Assembly (NCBI GenBank): GCA_026129185.1
Contig: JAHCIO010000019.1
Coordinates: 1 to 64,000 of the forward strand
Source: Promineifilum sp019695075
Lineage (GTDB): Bacteria > Chloroflexota > Anaerolineae > Promineifilales > Promineifilaceae
DNA: 64,000 nucleotides
Direction of reading: 5' to 3'
Shown: piece by piece, positions 1 through 9,300 of the stretch
Numbering within the stretch: the first letter of the stretch is position 1
How the letters are laid out: every line of letters begins with the position of its first letter
Translations under genes and position numbers: made by a program
Notes under the pieces: model-generated
The model's database searches: none
What the model saw: only the letters and a program-made list of their open reading frames with translations
What the model was told of the DNA's origin: nothing

Positions 1-160
1 ATAAAGGGAAAGACACGGCAGGCCGATTGCGCCCAGGTACATCAAGACCGTCGCAAAGCAGGGTCGCCGTGTCTGTCCACCAAGGCCCGAATAGTTGCCA
101 GAACCAAGAAGTTCGAATTCTGCTAGACCGGGCACAAGGATCATACAAAACGAGGGCAGA
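1..160 (+). other. Upstream non-coding flank of the IS110 transposase
   Basis: No ORF is seen here. In IS110/IS621-type elements the non-coding end next to the transposase carries the bridge RNA that specifies target and donor (established for IS621). That this segment holds such an RNA is inference only; the left end of the element may lie outside the window. Confidence 0.3.
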
Positions 161-1120
161 ATGACAAGTGAAGTGGCGGTGATGCACGTGGGTGTTGATG
201 TCTCCAAGGCTCGGCTGGACATTGCCGTTGAGCCGATAGGGGCGCAGTGGTCAGTGGGCAACGACGCAGCGGGCATTGCCTGTCTGGTCGAACGGCTGAA
301 GGGCAAGGTCGTGGGGCGGATTGTGGTCGAAGCCACCGGAGGGCAGGAGCGGCTGGTGGTGGCCGAGTTGTACCAGGCCGGGCTGCCGGTGGCGCTGGTC
401 AACCCCAGGCGGGTGCGCCACTTCGCGCGGGCGCTGGGCCGGCTGGCCAAGACCGACCGCATCGATGCCGCCGTGCTGGCCAGCTTTGGGCGGTTGACCG
501 AGCCGTTGCTCGTGCGGCTACCCAGCGAGCAGGAAGAGGCCTTGGCCACACTCGTCACCCGCCGGCGAGAAGTGGTCGACATGCGCACCGCCGAGGAGAA
601 CCGGCTACGCCTGGCCAAGCCAGCCGCCCGGCCACGGCTGGAGAAGCACATCCGCTGGCTGGACGAGGAGGAAGCCGAGTTGCGCCGCGAGATTGAGACC
701 CTTCTGCGCGACACGCCCGAACTGGATGACAAGCACAGCCTCTTGTGCAGCGTGCCCGGCGTCGGCCTCATCCTCTCGGCTACCTTGCTCAGCCGGCTGC
801 CAGAGTTGGGCCAGCTCTCCCGGCGCAAGGTCGCCTCCCTGGTGGGCATCGCCCCCTTCAACCGCGACAGCGGCCCTCGCCGCGGCCAGCGCCACGTCGC
901 CGGTGGCCGCCACGCCGTGCGCGCCGTCTTGTACATGGCCACCGTCAGCGCCCTCAAGTGCAATCCCGTCCTCATCGCCTTCAAACGCCACCTGATGGCT
1001 CAGGGCAAGTCAGCCAAGGTGGCCATCGTCGCTTGTATGCGCAAGCTCTTGACCATTCTCAACGCGATGGTGCGCGATAAGCGCCCCTGGTCCGATTCCT
1101 TTACCCTTCGAGAGGCTTGA
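161..1120 (+). CDS. IS110-family transposase
   Basis: DEDD-type transposase/recombinase of about 319 residues, a usual length for IS110. Seen: an N-terminal RuvC-like half with GVDVSKARLDIAV (first Asp), VVEATGG (Glu) and KTDRIDAAVLA (Asp pair), then a helical middle, then the C-terminal Transposase_20 half with VPGVG and the Ser-containing GGRHAVRAVLYMATVSA. The ATG at 161 is preferred because GAGGG lies just upstream; an in-frame ATG at 95 would add 22 residues unlike the family. The reading frame is intact. IS110 elements lack terminal inverted repeats, so the element ends cannot be fixed here. The next gene starts only 48 bp after the stop. Confidence 0.9.
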   Translation: MTSEVAVMHVGVDVSKARLDIAVEPIGAQWSVGNDAAGIACLVERLKGKVVGRIVVEATGGQERLVVAELYQAGLPVALVNPRRVRHFARALGRLAKTDRIDAAVLASFGRLTEPLLVRLPSEQEEALATLVTRRREVVDMRTAEENRLRLAKPAARPRLEKHIRWLDEEEAELRREIETLLRDTPELDDKHSLLCSVPGVGLILSATLLSRLPELGQLSRRKVASLVGIAPFNRDSGPRRGQRHVAGGRHAVRAVLYMATVSALKCNPVLIAFKRHLMAQGKSAKVAIVACMRKLLTILNAMVRDKRPWSDSFTLREA

Positions 1121-1167
1121 CTTTTACTATAGTTGCTTTGCGTGAGATACTTTTATATCAGCGAGCA

Positions 1168-2022
1168 ATGCGGACACGACTGCTGATCACCGGCGGCAGC
1201 GGCTACCTGGGGCGGCATCTGGCGCGGCGAGCGGCGGCGGGCTGGCCGGGGGAGTGGCGCTACACGACGTTCTCGGCCGACCCGCTGAGCCGGCCGCGGG
1301 GCGCGCGCCTCGACCTGCGCGACGCCGCGGCGGTGGAACGCTTCGTGGCCGGCTTCGCCCCCGACGCCATCATCCACACTGCCGGCAGCAATACCACGCC
1401 CGACATGGCCGCGGTCATCGTCGCCGGCACGGCCCACATCGTCGCGGCGGCGGCGCGGGCCGGGGCGCGGCTCGTCCACCTCTCGACCGACTCCGTCTTG
1501 GGCGGCGACGCGGCCCCCTACGACGAGAGCGCCCCGCCCGCGCCGCGCAATGACTACGGCCGGGCCAAGGCGGCGGCCGAGGCGCTGGCTCTGGCCCACC
1601 CTAACGCGGTGGTCGTGCGCACCTCGCTCATCTACGGCCTGGAGGAGATGGACAACGGCACGGCGTGGATGGCCGCGGCGCTGCGGGCCGGGCAGCCGGT
1701 GACGCTGTTCACCAACCAGCGCCGCAACCCGGTCTGGGTGGAGACGTTGGTCAGCGCCTGCCTGGAACTGCTCGACCACCCTTACTCCGGCGTGCTCAAC
1801 GTCGCCGGGCGGCAGACGCTGACGCGGGCCGAGTTTGGCTTGCGGCTGCTCGATTGGTGGAGCGTGGGCGAACGGGCGACGCTGACTCTGGCCGAAGACG
1901 CCAGCGGGCGCTGGCCGGTGGATTGCGCGCTGGACGTTAGCCTGGCCGGGCGATTGCTACGGACGCCGCTGCCGGGGGTGGATGAGGTATTGCGCGCAGG
2001 GGAGCGGGAGCGATTGGGCTAG
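1168..2022 (+). CDS. NAD(P)-dependent SDR, dTDP-4-dehydrorhamnose reductase-like
   Basis: Extended short-chain dehydrogenase of 284 residues. The nucleotide-binding GGSGYLG motif lies at residues 8-14. STDSVLGG carries the catalytic Ser region, and YGRAKAAAE gives the YxxxK pair. The overall pattern (HTAGSNTTPD, then NPVWVETLV and GVLNVAGRQTLTR) resembles RmlD/RfbD-type reductases and stand-alone sugar-nucleotide reductases. There are no other sugar-nucleotide genes nearby, so the substrate is open. The ATG at 1168 is chosen because the protein then begins directly with the Rossmann strand; an upstream ATG at 1117 adds 17 non-homologous residues. It is convergent with the DUF4256 gene and their stop codons overlap. 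Confidence 0.75.
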   Translation: MRTRLLITGGSGYLGRHLARRAAAGWPGEWRYTTFSADPLSRPRGARLDLRDAAAVERFVAGFAPDAIIHTAGSNTTPDMAAVIVAGTAHIVAAAARAGARLVHLSTDSVLGGDAAPYDESAPPAPRNDYGRAKAAAEALALAHPNAVVVRTSLIYGLEEMDNGTAWMAAALRAGQPVTLFTNQRRNPVWVETLVSACLELLDHPYSGVLNVAGRQTLTRAEFGLRLLDWWSVGERATLTLAEDASGRWPVDCALDVSLAGRLLRTPLPGVDEVLRAGERERLG

Positions 2023-2591
2023 ACCCTAACTGAGCCACGGAAGCCCCTGGCCGCGTAGTAGGATTCCGCACCGTTGTGATAGACGAAAACGTGACCATAG
2101 CGGTAATCAGCGAAGAGTGCGCCACCCAGTTGCCGGATGTCAGCGGGGGTCTGGAGCCAGCTCGACGTTTTTGTGTCGAAGCGCTCAAGTTTTTGTAGGG
2201 CGCGATACTGTTCTTCCGTGAGCAGTTCAATCCCCATATCGCTCGCCATCCCCACGGCGCTCCCGGCCGGCTTGTTCTCTTTCCTGCTCCACAGCGCTTC
2301 AGGGTCATAGCAGAGGCTACGGCGACCTTTGGGGCTTTCGGCGGCGCAGTCATAGAAGATAGTTTCGCCCGTGCGCTCATCTCGTCCGACGACATCCGGC
2401 TCGCCGCCGGTTCGTTCCATTTCATTGAGCGACCACAGCTTTCCCGAATTCTCTTCCAACCTGGCCTGCACGGCAGCCCATTCAAGACCGTCATGGCGGT
2501 TCATGTGCTTTTCAAAACGGGCTTGCAGCGTTTTCAGCAGTTGTTGGCGCTCTTCGGGCGATAAATCCTTTTTATTGCTCATGCGGTTCAC
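2019..2591 (-). CDS. DUF4256 domain-containing protein
   Basis: A 190-residue soluble protein of unknown biochemical role. Recognisable family features are LEWAAVQARLE near the N-terminus, EMERTGGEPDVVGRDE in the first third, DCAAESPKGRRSLCYD in the middle, and the TSSWLQTPADIRQLGGAL block with YRYGHVFVYHNGAESY near the end. No signal peptide or membrane segment is present. Its ATG overlaps the mtaB stop by 4 bp (ATGA), so it is probably translated by coupling from mtaB. DUF4256 genes occur widely and scattered in bacteria; co-transcription with a tRNA-modification gene does not by itself give it a function. Confidence 0.85.
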   Translation of the reverse strand: MNRMSNKKDLSPEERQQLLKTLQARFEKHMNRHDGLEWAAVQARLEENSGKLWSLNEMERTGGEPDVVGRDERTGETIFYDCAAESPKGRRSLCYDPEALWSRKENKPAGSAVGMASDMGIELLTEEQYRALQKLERFDTKTSSWLQTPADIRQLGGALFADYRYGHVFVYHNGAESYYAARGFRGSVRV

Positions 2592-3922
2592 CCTTCCCCA
2601 CCGTCGCTGTTGGAAGCGCCGGCCGGGTCGATCTCGCCGGCCATCCCATCGGCCCGCGGCTCACTCAGCCGGACGGGCGTGACGCGGTTCATCAGGTCGG
2701 CCGGGCCGATGGCGGTCACGCGGATGTAGTTATCGGTGTAGCCGACCCAGCGCAGCCCGTCCGCCTCCGCGCCGGCGGCCATCTCCCACAGCGCCGGCCG
2801 CGTCGCCCCGTCGTAGCGGGCGTGGAAGGCCACACCCAGCCGCTCGCCCAGGGCGATCATCTCCGTCGCGCGGGCCTTCTTGACCGGGCCGGGAACCTGG
2901 TCGGGCATCCGCGCCGCGGCCGTGCCGGGGCGGGGGCTGTAGCTGAAGACGTGCAGGCGGCCAAAGGCCAACAACTCCGTGTACTCCAGCGTTTCGGCGA
3001 ACTCCTCATCCGTCTCGCCGGGGAAGCCAACGATGAGGTCGGTGCTCAGGTTCAGGTCGGGGATGGCGGCGCGGGCCTCGCCGGCCAGGGCGCGGAAGGC
3101 GGCGCGGGTCGTGCGCCGGGCCATGCGCCGCAGCACGCGGTCGCTGCCCGATTGCAGCGGCAGGTGCAGGTGGGGCAGCAGGCGCGGGTTCTGCCATAGC
3201 TCGAAGAAGGCGCGAGCGTCGTCCCCGACGCCCACGTCCCACGGCTCCAGCGACGACAGACGGATGCGCTCCACGTCCGTATCGGCCAGCAAGGCGGCGA
3301 TCAGCTCGCGCAGCCCCGCCGGGCGGCCCAGGTCGCGGCCGTAGCTGCCCAGGTGGACGCCCGACAGCACGACCTCGCGGTAGCCGGCATTGGCGAACGC
3401 CTGCACTTCGGCCACGACCTCGGCCGGCGGCCGGCTGCGCCCCTCGCCGCGGGCGATGGTGGTCACGCAGAAGGTGCAGCGGTTGTCGCAGCCATCCTGC
3501 ACCTTGATGAAGCCGCGCGTGCGGCCGATGCTGCCGGCGGCCGTCTCGCGGGCCAGCGGCTCGCGGTCGAAGGCGGGCAGGTCGGGCAGCGTCGGGTCGA
3601 GCAGCAGGGGGATGGCGGCCTTGCCGGCGTTGCCCACGACGCGGCCGACGCCGGGCAGCGCCGCCAGCTCGGCCGGGGCCAGCGTGGCGTAGCAGCCGGT
3701 CAGGACGATCTCGGCCGATTCATTGGCGCGGGCGAAGCGGCGGGTCAGATTGCGGGCGTCGCGGGCGGCCTCGGCCGTCACGGCGCAAGTGTTGAGGATG
3801 ACCGTATCGGCCTCGGCCGGGTCGGTCGTCAGCGTGTGGCCGCCGGCGGCCAGTTGCCGGGCCATCGTCTCGATCTCGGCCTGGTTCAGGCGGCAGCCGA
3901 TAGCGTGGAGGTGGATTTTCAA
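2588..3922 (-). CDS. mtaB: tRNA (N6-L-threonylcarbamoyladenosine(37)-C2)-methylthiotransferase
   Basis: Radical-SAM methylthiotransferase of 444 residues that converts t6A37 to ms2t6A37 in tRNAs decoding ANN codons. Seen: the N-terminal UPF0004 domain with HAIGCRLNQAE (first cluster Cys), LNTCAV and GCYA; the radical-SAM motif CDNRCTFC in the middle; and SSLEPWDV, a signature of the MtaB rather than the MiaB/RimO branch. A C-terminal TRAM-like region follows. It sits 9 bp after the vapC stop and overlaps the following DUF4256 gene by 4 bp, so it may be transcribed from the vapBC promoter. tsaB and tsaE (t6A synthesis) lie about 33 kb away in this window. Confidence 0.92.
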   Translation of the reverse strand: MKIHLHAIGCRLNQAEIETMARQLAAGGHTLTTDPAEADTVILNTCAVTAEAARDARNLTRRFARANESAEIVLTGCYATLAPAELAALPGVGRVVGNAGKAAIPLLLDPTLPDLPAFDREPLARETAAGSIGRTRGFIKVQDGCDNRCTFCVTTIARGEGRSRPPAEVVAEVQAFANAGYREVVLSGVHLGSYGRDLGRPAGLRELIAALLADTDVERIRLSSLEPWDVGVGDDARAFFELWQNPRLLPHLHLPLQSGSDRVLRRMARRTTRAAFRALAGEARAAIPDLNLSTDLIVGFPGETDEEFAETLEYTELLAFGRLHVFSYSPRPGTAAARMPDQVPGPVKKARATEMIALGERLGVAFHARYDGATRPALWEMAAGAEADGLRWVGYTDNYIRVTAIGPADLMNRVTPVRLSEPRADGMAGEIDPAGASNSDGGEG

Positions 3923-3931
3923 CTTTGCTGC

Positions 3932-4345
3932 CTACTCATTCTTGCGCACCGCGTGTAACCGGATAGGCAGATGCGCCACAAGGCGGCTGAAATCCTGATC
4001 GGTCGTGAAGATGGCCAACCCTCGTCTTTGCGCGGCGGCACAGATCAAAAAGTCGGTATTTGACCCTTGTACGCCTTTCTGCCGGCAAGTGTTGAAAAAC
4101 TCGGCCGCGCGCTCATAGTCATCGCTCTCCAACGCCAAATCGGCATACGCTTGCAGGGTGGCGCGCAGAGTCTCGAACTGGGTTTGGTTGCGCACGCCGG
4201 ACAGAATCTCTTGCCGGATCGGGCCGATGATCTCCGTCCGCAATTCATCAATGAGCCGGCGCAACTCCATGACGTGGGGCTTCGTCTCAGTTGTGGGCCG
4301 TCGCAGGGCTAGGGACCAGACCGAGGTATCAACGAGGACGTTCAT
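3932..4345 (-). CDS. VapC-type PIN-domain ribonuclease toxin
   Basis: PIN-fold toxin of 137 residues. Acidic residues expected at the metal site are visible: Asp in MNVLVDTSVWS (residue 6), Glu in IRQEILSG, Asp in GSNTDFLICA and Asp in FTTDQDFS. Family members cleave RNA and are held inactive by their partner antitoxin. The start at 4345 puts the PIN strand at the very N-terminus and overlaps the antitoxin stop by 17 bp, typical of vapBC pairs; an ATG at 4387 would add 14 unrelated residues. mtaB follows 9 bp downstream. Confidence 0.85.
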   Translation of the reverse strand: MNVLVDTSVWSLALRRPTTETKPHVMELRRLIDELRTEIIGPIRQEILSGVRNQTQFETLRATLQAYADLALESDDYERAAEFFNTCRQKGVQGSNTDFLICAAAQRRGLAIFTTDQDFSRLVAHLPIRLHAVRKNE

Positions 4346-4838
4346 AACGTCGCTGAGCCTTGTAATCGTACTCCGGGTTATAATCAATCGTTCCGAACAA
4401 GTCGAGGATCGCCCGCCGGCGCTGGCGAGTGATGTACTCCTCCAGCGCGGCCTCGACAGCGGCGGCAGCGGTCATATGATGACCCAGTTGCCGGGCTTCG
4501 GCTACAAGCCGGTCATTTAGCTCTCCGTCCGCAAGATTCACGCCCGTATAGGCTCCGCCCGCGTCATGAACGGGCCGGCCGCTGGGTGGGGCCGGCTCAC
4601 CCTCACGATCCGCGCGTAGCAGGATGGTACTGTCGGGCGCGCCGGCGGCCATTGGGCTATAGGCGCGGCGGCGGCCAATGCGGGCTGGGGTTTCTCTCTG
4701 GCTGTTCGGGTCTTCGACCAGCGCCCGATCGAGTAAGACCAGGATCTCGGCGCTCAGCGAGCGGTTCTGCGCCTCTGCCTGCCGGCGCAGGCGCTCGTAG
4801 AGGGCGTCGGGGACGTTGCGGACGTGAAGGGTGGCCAT
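4329..4838 (-). CDS. Antitoxin with two DNA-binding modules (FitA-like RHH fused to VapB-like)
   Basis: A 169-residue antitoxin, about twice the usual size. Residues 1-45 (starting MATLHVRNVPDALYERL) form a FitA-like ribbon-helix-helix, followed by a linker with APDSTILLRADRE as in longer FitA-like antitoxins. Residues 95-169 are a second VapB-like antitoxin unit (GVNLADGELNDRLVAEA, then AAVEAALEEYI and a C-terminal LFGTIDYNPEYD that should wrap the toxin). Either half alone would normally suffice. There is only one PIN toxin next to it. Expected role: neutralise the downstream PIN toxin and autoregulate the operon. Confidence 0.82.
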   Translation of the reverse strand: MATLHVRNVPDALYERLRRQAEAQNRSLSAEILVLLDRALVEDPNSQRETPARIGRRRAYSPMAAGAPDSTILLRADREGEPAPPSGRPVHDAGGAYTGVNLADGELNDRLVAEARQLGHHMTAAAAVEAALEEYITRQRRRAILDLFGTIDYNPEYDYKAQRRYERPR

Positions 4839-4873
4839 GGGAGTATTCTAGCCGAAGTGGTTGCAGAGTGCAA
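4839..4873 (-). promoter_or_regulatory. Promoter of the vapBC-mtaB operon, probably leaderless
   Basis: On the minus strand TTGCAC (4873-4868), a 17-bp spacer and TAGAAT (4850-4845) precede the antitoxin ATG by only 6 bp. The expected start of transcription therefore coincides with the start codon. The -35 box lies inside a short inverted repeat, TTGCA-GAG-TGCAA (4861-4873), a plausible antitoxin operator. Confidence 0.6.
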
Positions 4874-5094
4874 CACAGCGCGCGGGGACGGGCGATTTCT
4901 TAAGCACCCTGAAGATGGCGCGACTCGCTTTCTGGATGGTCAGGATGCAGTTGCCGTCGGCGTCGTAGGCGAAGCGCCAACTCGAATCTATCTGGCTTTG
5001 AACCACAGGATTGCAATTGGAAGAATGATGACGGCTAGGATCCCGAACAGGGCTACAGAGAGCGCTCGGCTGTTCGCTGTCGTTCCTACTGTAC
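4874..5094. other. Gap without a supported gene
   Basis: A minus-strand reading frame of 86 codons runs through here. It shows no recognisable domain and no convincing ribosome site, so I do not call it a gene. The segment may be decayed sequence beside the ISAs1 element. Confidence 0.4.
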
Positions 5095-5824
5095 CAGGGC
5101 AATCGCATACTAACGAGAAAGGACGCGGAGGAGGTAGGCAGGATTCATGGCGGCCTTCAGTTGCTTGCCCTGGACGCCGCGTTTGAGGGTCTTCTCCTGT
5201 CGGAGCAAGGACACGGCGATGCGCCTGAGCAGGGCCATGTTTTCCGGGGCGTGGTGCTTGCGAATGCGGCTGGTATCCTCGCTCATGGCCACATCCAGAA
5301 CCTAGTGGAGCGAATTCTCGATGCCCCAATGGCTACGCGCGGCCTTCAGTATCGCGGCGGCGTCGTTAGGCAAGCTAGAAATGTGGAAGAACAGTTCCAT
5401 GTCCTCCAGCAGGTGAGCCTGGTTATCCTTGACGGCCAGCACATAGTCGCCGCCCTGGTCGATAATCTGCCCAGCAATCTCCGTCTGACAGCCCATCGCG
5501 TCGATCATCACGATGCAGCCGCTAAGGTGTCGTGCGAGGGGATGCCATTCTCCAGTTCCAGAAACTGCCTCAGCCACTCCAGCCGTTCGTTGCCGAACAA
5601 CTCGATGTCTGTCCACGTCTCCGCCCCGCAGATGACCCCACAGATGGCAATGATGATGATCTCCACCAGCTTATGGTCGGTCAGATGTCTGGCCCGCGGG
5701 TCTTCCAGCGTCCCAAGATGCTCGGTCAGTGTCGCGCCAACTCCGTTCATGGCTATCCTCCTGCGCTTCTCCTAAGGATAGCCTGCCTCCTCCCTCATGC
5801 CCTGTTCTATATGCGATTGCCCTG
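5095..5824 (-). mobile_element. Decayed ISAs1-family insertion sequence
   Basis: Perfect 15-bp terminal inverted repeats starting CAGGGCAATCGCATA are seen at 5095-5109 and, inverted, at 5810-5824. The element is about 730 bp, whereas complete ISAs1 elements are about 1.2 kb, so roughly a third has been lost internally. Flanking bases do not form a direct repeat. Confidence 0.82.
5110..5750 (-). pseudogene. ISAs1-type transposase remnant
   Basis: Three pieces of one transposase are recognisable. The N-terminus (5750 down to about 5525) contains LEDPRARHLTDHKLVEI and ends at NGIPSHDT. An internal deletion of about 100 codons, which also shifts the frame, joins it to LSGCIVMIDAMGCQTEIA. That frame continues to HWGIENSLH, where a TAG at 5304-5302 stands where the family normally has Trp (TGG). 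The same frame then continues as VLDVAMSEDTSRIRKHHAPENMALLRR to the end. A deletion, a frameshift and a nonsense change make it non-functional. Confidence 0.85.
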
Positions 5825-5958
5825 AACCATCGATCTGCCATGCAGCGCCGACTGCCGGCCGCGATAGCCCGTCTTTTCTAGAACATTTGTGTCATTATCC
5901 AGCCCTTAATGTGCTATAATAAGGGTAAGTCGTTCGCGTTCTAATAGGGAGGCCACGT

Positions 5959-6387
5959 ATGACGACATTGACAATCTCCACCCGCGTTGTCGGCCGCCGG
6001 TTGCCGGCGATGCCCGATTTCCCCGTGGTGCTGCCGGCCGGGCCGGCGCAGCCAACGCTGACCCTGCGCGACTTGCTGACGCTCCTCGTCGTTCGCGAGG
6101 TCGAGGCGTTTCATGAGCGGCAGGAAGAGCGGCGGCTGGCCCAGGTGCTCTCCCCGGCGGCCATCGCCCAGGGGGCGGCGCGGGGCAAGATCGACCCCGG
6201 CGAGCGCGACCCCGGGCCGTCGGTCGACGTCGTCGCCGCCGTGGCCACGGCTTTGCAAGCCTTCGAGGATGGCTTCTACTTCGTTTTCATCGACGACGTG
6301 CAGCGCCAGTCGCTCGACGAAACCATGACGGTGGGCGACGACAGCCGCCTGCTCTTCGTCCGCCTGACGCCGCTGGCCGGAGGCTGA
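5959..6387 (+). CDS. Hypothetical protein coupled to the DUF5724/DUF4132-like gene
   Basis: A 142-residue soluble protein that I do not recognise by name. It has an N-terminal strand-rich part (TISTRVVGRRLPAMPDFPVV), LTLRDLLTLLVVREVEAFHERQ, then a helical segment and FEDGFYFVFIDDVQRQSLDE near the end. No signal peptide, metal motif or membrane segment is seen. Its TGA (6385-6387) is followed after one base by the ATG of the 1618-aa gene, so the two are almost certainly one operon and probably function together. AGGGAGG ends about 8 bp before the ATG. Function unknown. Confidence 0.75.
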   Translation: MTTLTISTRVVGRRLPAMPDFPVVLPAGPAQPTLTLRDLLTLLVVREVEAFHERQEERRLAQVLSPAAIAQGAARGKIDPGERDPGPSVDVVAAVATALQAFEDGFYFVFIDDVQRQSLDETMTVGDDSRLLFVRLTPLAGG

Positions 6388-6388
6388 G

Positions 6389-9300
6389 ATGCTGACGCCC
6401 GACGCCGCCAAAGCCGCCCTCGATGCCCGGCGCGTGCCCGACATGGTGAAGGCCGTCCGCGCCGCCGCCGGCCGCCTGCCCGGCGACTTGCGCCCCATCG
6501 CCTACGCCCTCATCGGCTTCGATGCGTGGGGGGCGAAGATGGACTCCATGAGACCCATCACCGACCCCGACTCCAACATCCGCCAGGGCGGCCTGCGCTA
6601 CGAGAAGCTGAGCGGCAACGACCGCCGCCGTATTCTGCGCGCCCTGGCCCCGCGCGTGGCCGACGACCTGGACGCGGCCTGGGAACTGATGAAGTCCATG
6701 CCCTATGGCTTCGATGTCTTTCGCCGTCCCTTCCGCGCTAAGCACCCGGCCCTCAGCTTCTGGAAGCGCTGGTACTGGCTGCGGGGCGTACTGGCCCCGG
6801 TGGCCGAGTTCGACGCTGACACGGCCTGGTTCGCCGTCCACGCCGGCTATCTACCCGCAGATGCCGACCGGCTCGGCCGCCTCTTCGCCGGGGCCATCGA
6901 CCACGGCCACGGCGAAGTGTTCGACATCCTGACCGCCACCGCCCGCGGACGCCATCCCACGGCGCTGATGGGCCGCCACGTGACGCGCGGCCTGCTCTCG
7001 GCGGCGCGGCCGGAGGGCTGGGCGGCCGTGGTCGATCTGCTCCTGTCCGCCCAGCGCGAGGAGGGGCTGCGGCAGGTCATCCTGGAGACGGCTGACGAGA
7101 GCCACCCCGACGCCTTCCGGCTTATCCTGCGCGCCATTATCGACCACAACCTGAGCCGCTTCAGCGCCACCACGCGCGCCGCCAACACCTGGCTGGGCTT
7201 CGGGCTGGACGCGGAGATCGGCGGCGACCTGCCCGGCATCCTGCGCCAGGTCTTGCTCTACCTGGACAACCGCGCCGAGCGCGAATGGGTCGCCGCCCGC
7301 GGCACGGGGCAAGAGGCCTACCTGGCGTTGTGGGCTATGGCCTACGAGAACATCGACACCGCCGCCAACGCGGCCGAGCCGCTGCTGGGCGATGCCGACG
7401 CGGCGCGCCGCTTCGCCGCGGCCTACGTGCTGGGCAGCATGCAGCTTCCCCCGGCGTCGTCGGCGCTCATCCCCTGCCTGGCCGACGAAGACCTGCGCCT
7501 CGTTGCCCTGACCTGTAGCTTCTGGGCGCAAACCCCGCCGCACGACGCCGCCGCCTTCGAGGCGCTGGAGGCGGCGCTGCCCCGCCTGCCCAAAACGCCC
7601 CGGCCGCTGCCGCCTCTCCTCTGGCCGTGGCTGCCGCTGACGGCCGGGCGCGCCCAGGCCGCCGACCTGCTGCTCAAGCTGCTGGGCGACCGGCCGCCGC
7701 AACGGCTCATCCCCCACCTGCCGGCCATGTCGCCCTGGCCGCGCGGCCAGGCCGCCGGCCGGCTCGGCGCGGTGGCCGGCGACCACGCCGCCCGTGATGC
7801 GCTCTTTGACCTGCTGGCCGACCGGAGTGGCGCGGCCCGCGACGCGGCCCTGAAGGCGCTCGGCCAGACCGTCCTCCGCCCGCAGGAAGCGCCGCAGGTG
7901 GAGGCGCTGCTGGGCCGGCCGAGCGGCGACGTGCGCCGGGCGGCCCTGTCGCTGCTGGCCGAGCAGCTGCCCGACGCGGCCCTGGCCAGCGCTGACCGCC
8001 TGCTGGCCGCCAGGGACGAGACCAGCCGCCTCGGCGGGCTGGAGTTACTGGCCCAGTTGGCCCGCGCCGGCCGGGAGGTCGAAGCCGCCCGCGCCCGGGC
8101 CGCGGCCTATCGCGTCGGCCGGCCGGCCCTCTCCCCGGCCGAAGAAACCCAACTGGCCGCCCTGCAACCGGCCGCGCCCGCGCCAACGCCAACGCTCGCC
8201 AACGCGCTGGGGCTGGCCCCGTCGGCGGCGCGGACGGCGTGCGCGCCGCCGCGCCGGCTCAAGGTCTCTGACTGGACGCCGGCCACGGCCGCCTGCCTCA
8301 AGTCGCTCGATGCCCTCATCCACGCCCACCGCGACACGCCCATCCCCCACCGCGACGGGGGCGAGGCGGTCCTGCTGGGCGATAGCTGGGCCTGGACACA
8401 CTTGCGCGAGCCGGACCCGAACCGGCCGCTGGAGGAAAACCTGCCCAACTTCTTCCTGCGCGACGTGTGGGAGAAGTGGTGGGCCGAGCGCGGGCCGGCG
8501 TGCCGCGACGCGGACGGATTGGAGCTGCTGCGCGCGTGGATCAACTCCCTGGCAAGCTACTATCTCGCTTTTCCCGACGAGAAGCCCCAACGCATCGGCT
8601 TCGACTACCCCGATGTCGCCCGGCGCGTGCTGACCTGGCTCATCCGTCTGCATCCGCCGGCGGCCGGGCCGGACGCCGCGCTCGATCTGCTGGAGTCGGC
8701 CTGCCAGTTGCGGCCCCATGACGCGGCCGCGCGCCCGGCCGGCGGCGGCGCGGATTCCGACAGCTTCGACAGCCACAAGGCGTTTCGACGACGCCTGAGC
8801 CACTACCCCCACGGCCTGCGCTTCTACCGCCGCATTGACCCGGGCTGGGGCGACGCCCACCACCGGCGCTTCTTCCACCTGTTGCGCTGGATCGACGAGC
8901 CGCCGGGCTACACCCTGCGCCAACGGCCCACCATCGAAGACGTACTGCTGGCCCACCGCGCCGGCGGGGCGACAACCGCCGACATCTACGACCAACTGCT
9001 GGGCGACCGCGGCCTGACGCTGGGCCAGCCGTTCGGCGAACTGCAAGCTCTCTCCGCCGCGCGGCCCCACCGGCTGATGACCGAGTTCCCCGTGCTGGGC
9101 GAAGTCATGGCCGCCAGCCGCGAGCGCATCCTGGCCGTGGAAGTAGCCCGTGGCGAGTTGACGACCGCGGCCACTCAACCGGCCCTGGCCTTGCAGGCCA
9201 TTTACGGCGCGCCGTGGTTCCTGCGTCTCGTCGTTGCCCTGGATGGCCACTTTCAGCATTCGGTTCACTTCGTCTTTCCCGCCGACAGCCGGGCAGAGAC

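Noticed and set aside
4848..5108. 86-codon ORF on the minus strand beside the ISAs1 remnant
   Set aside because: No recognisable domain, no ribosome site, and the frame runs into the IS end; more likely decayed DNA.
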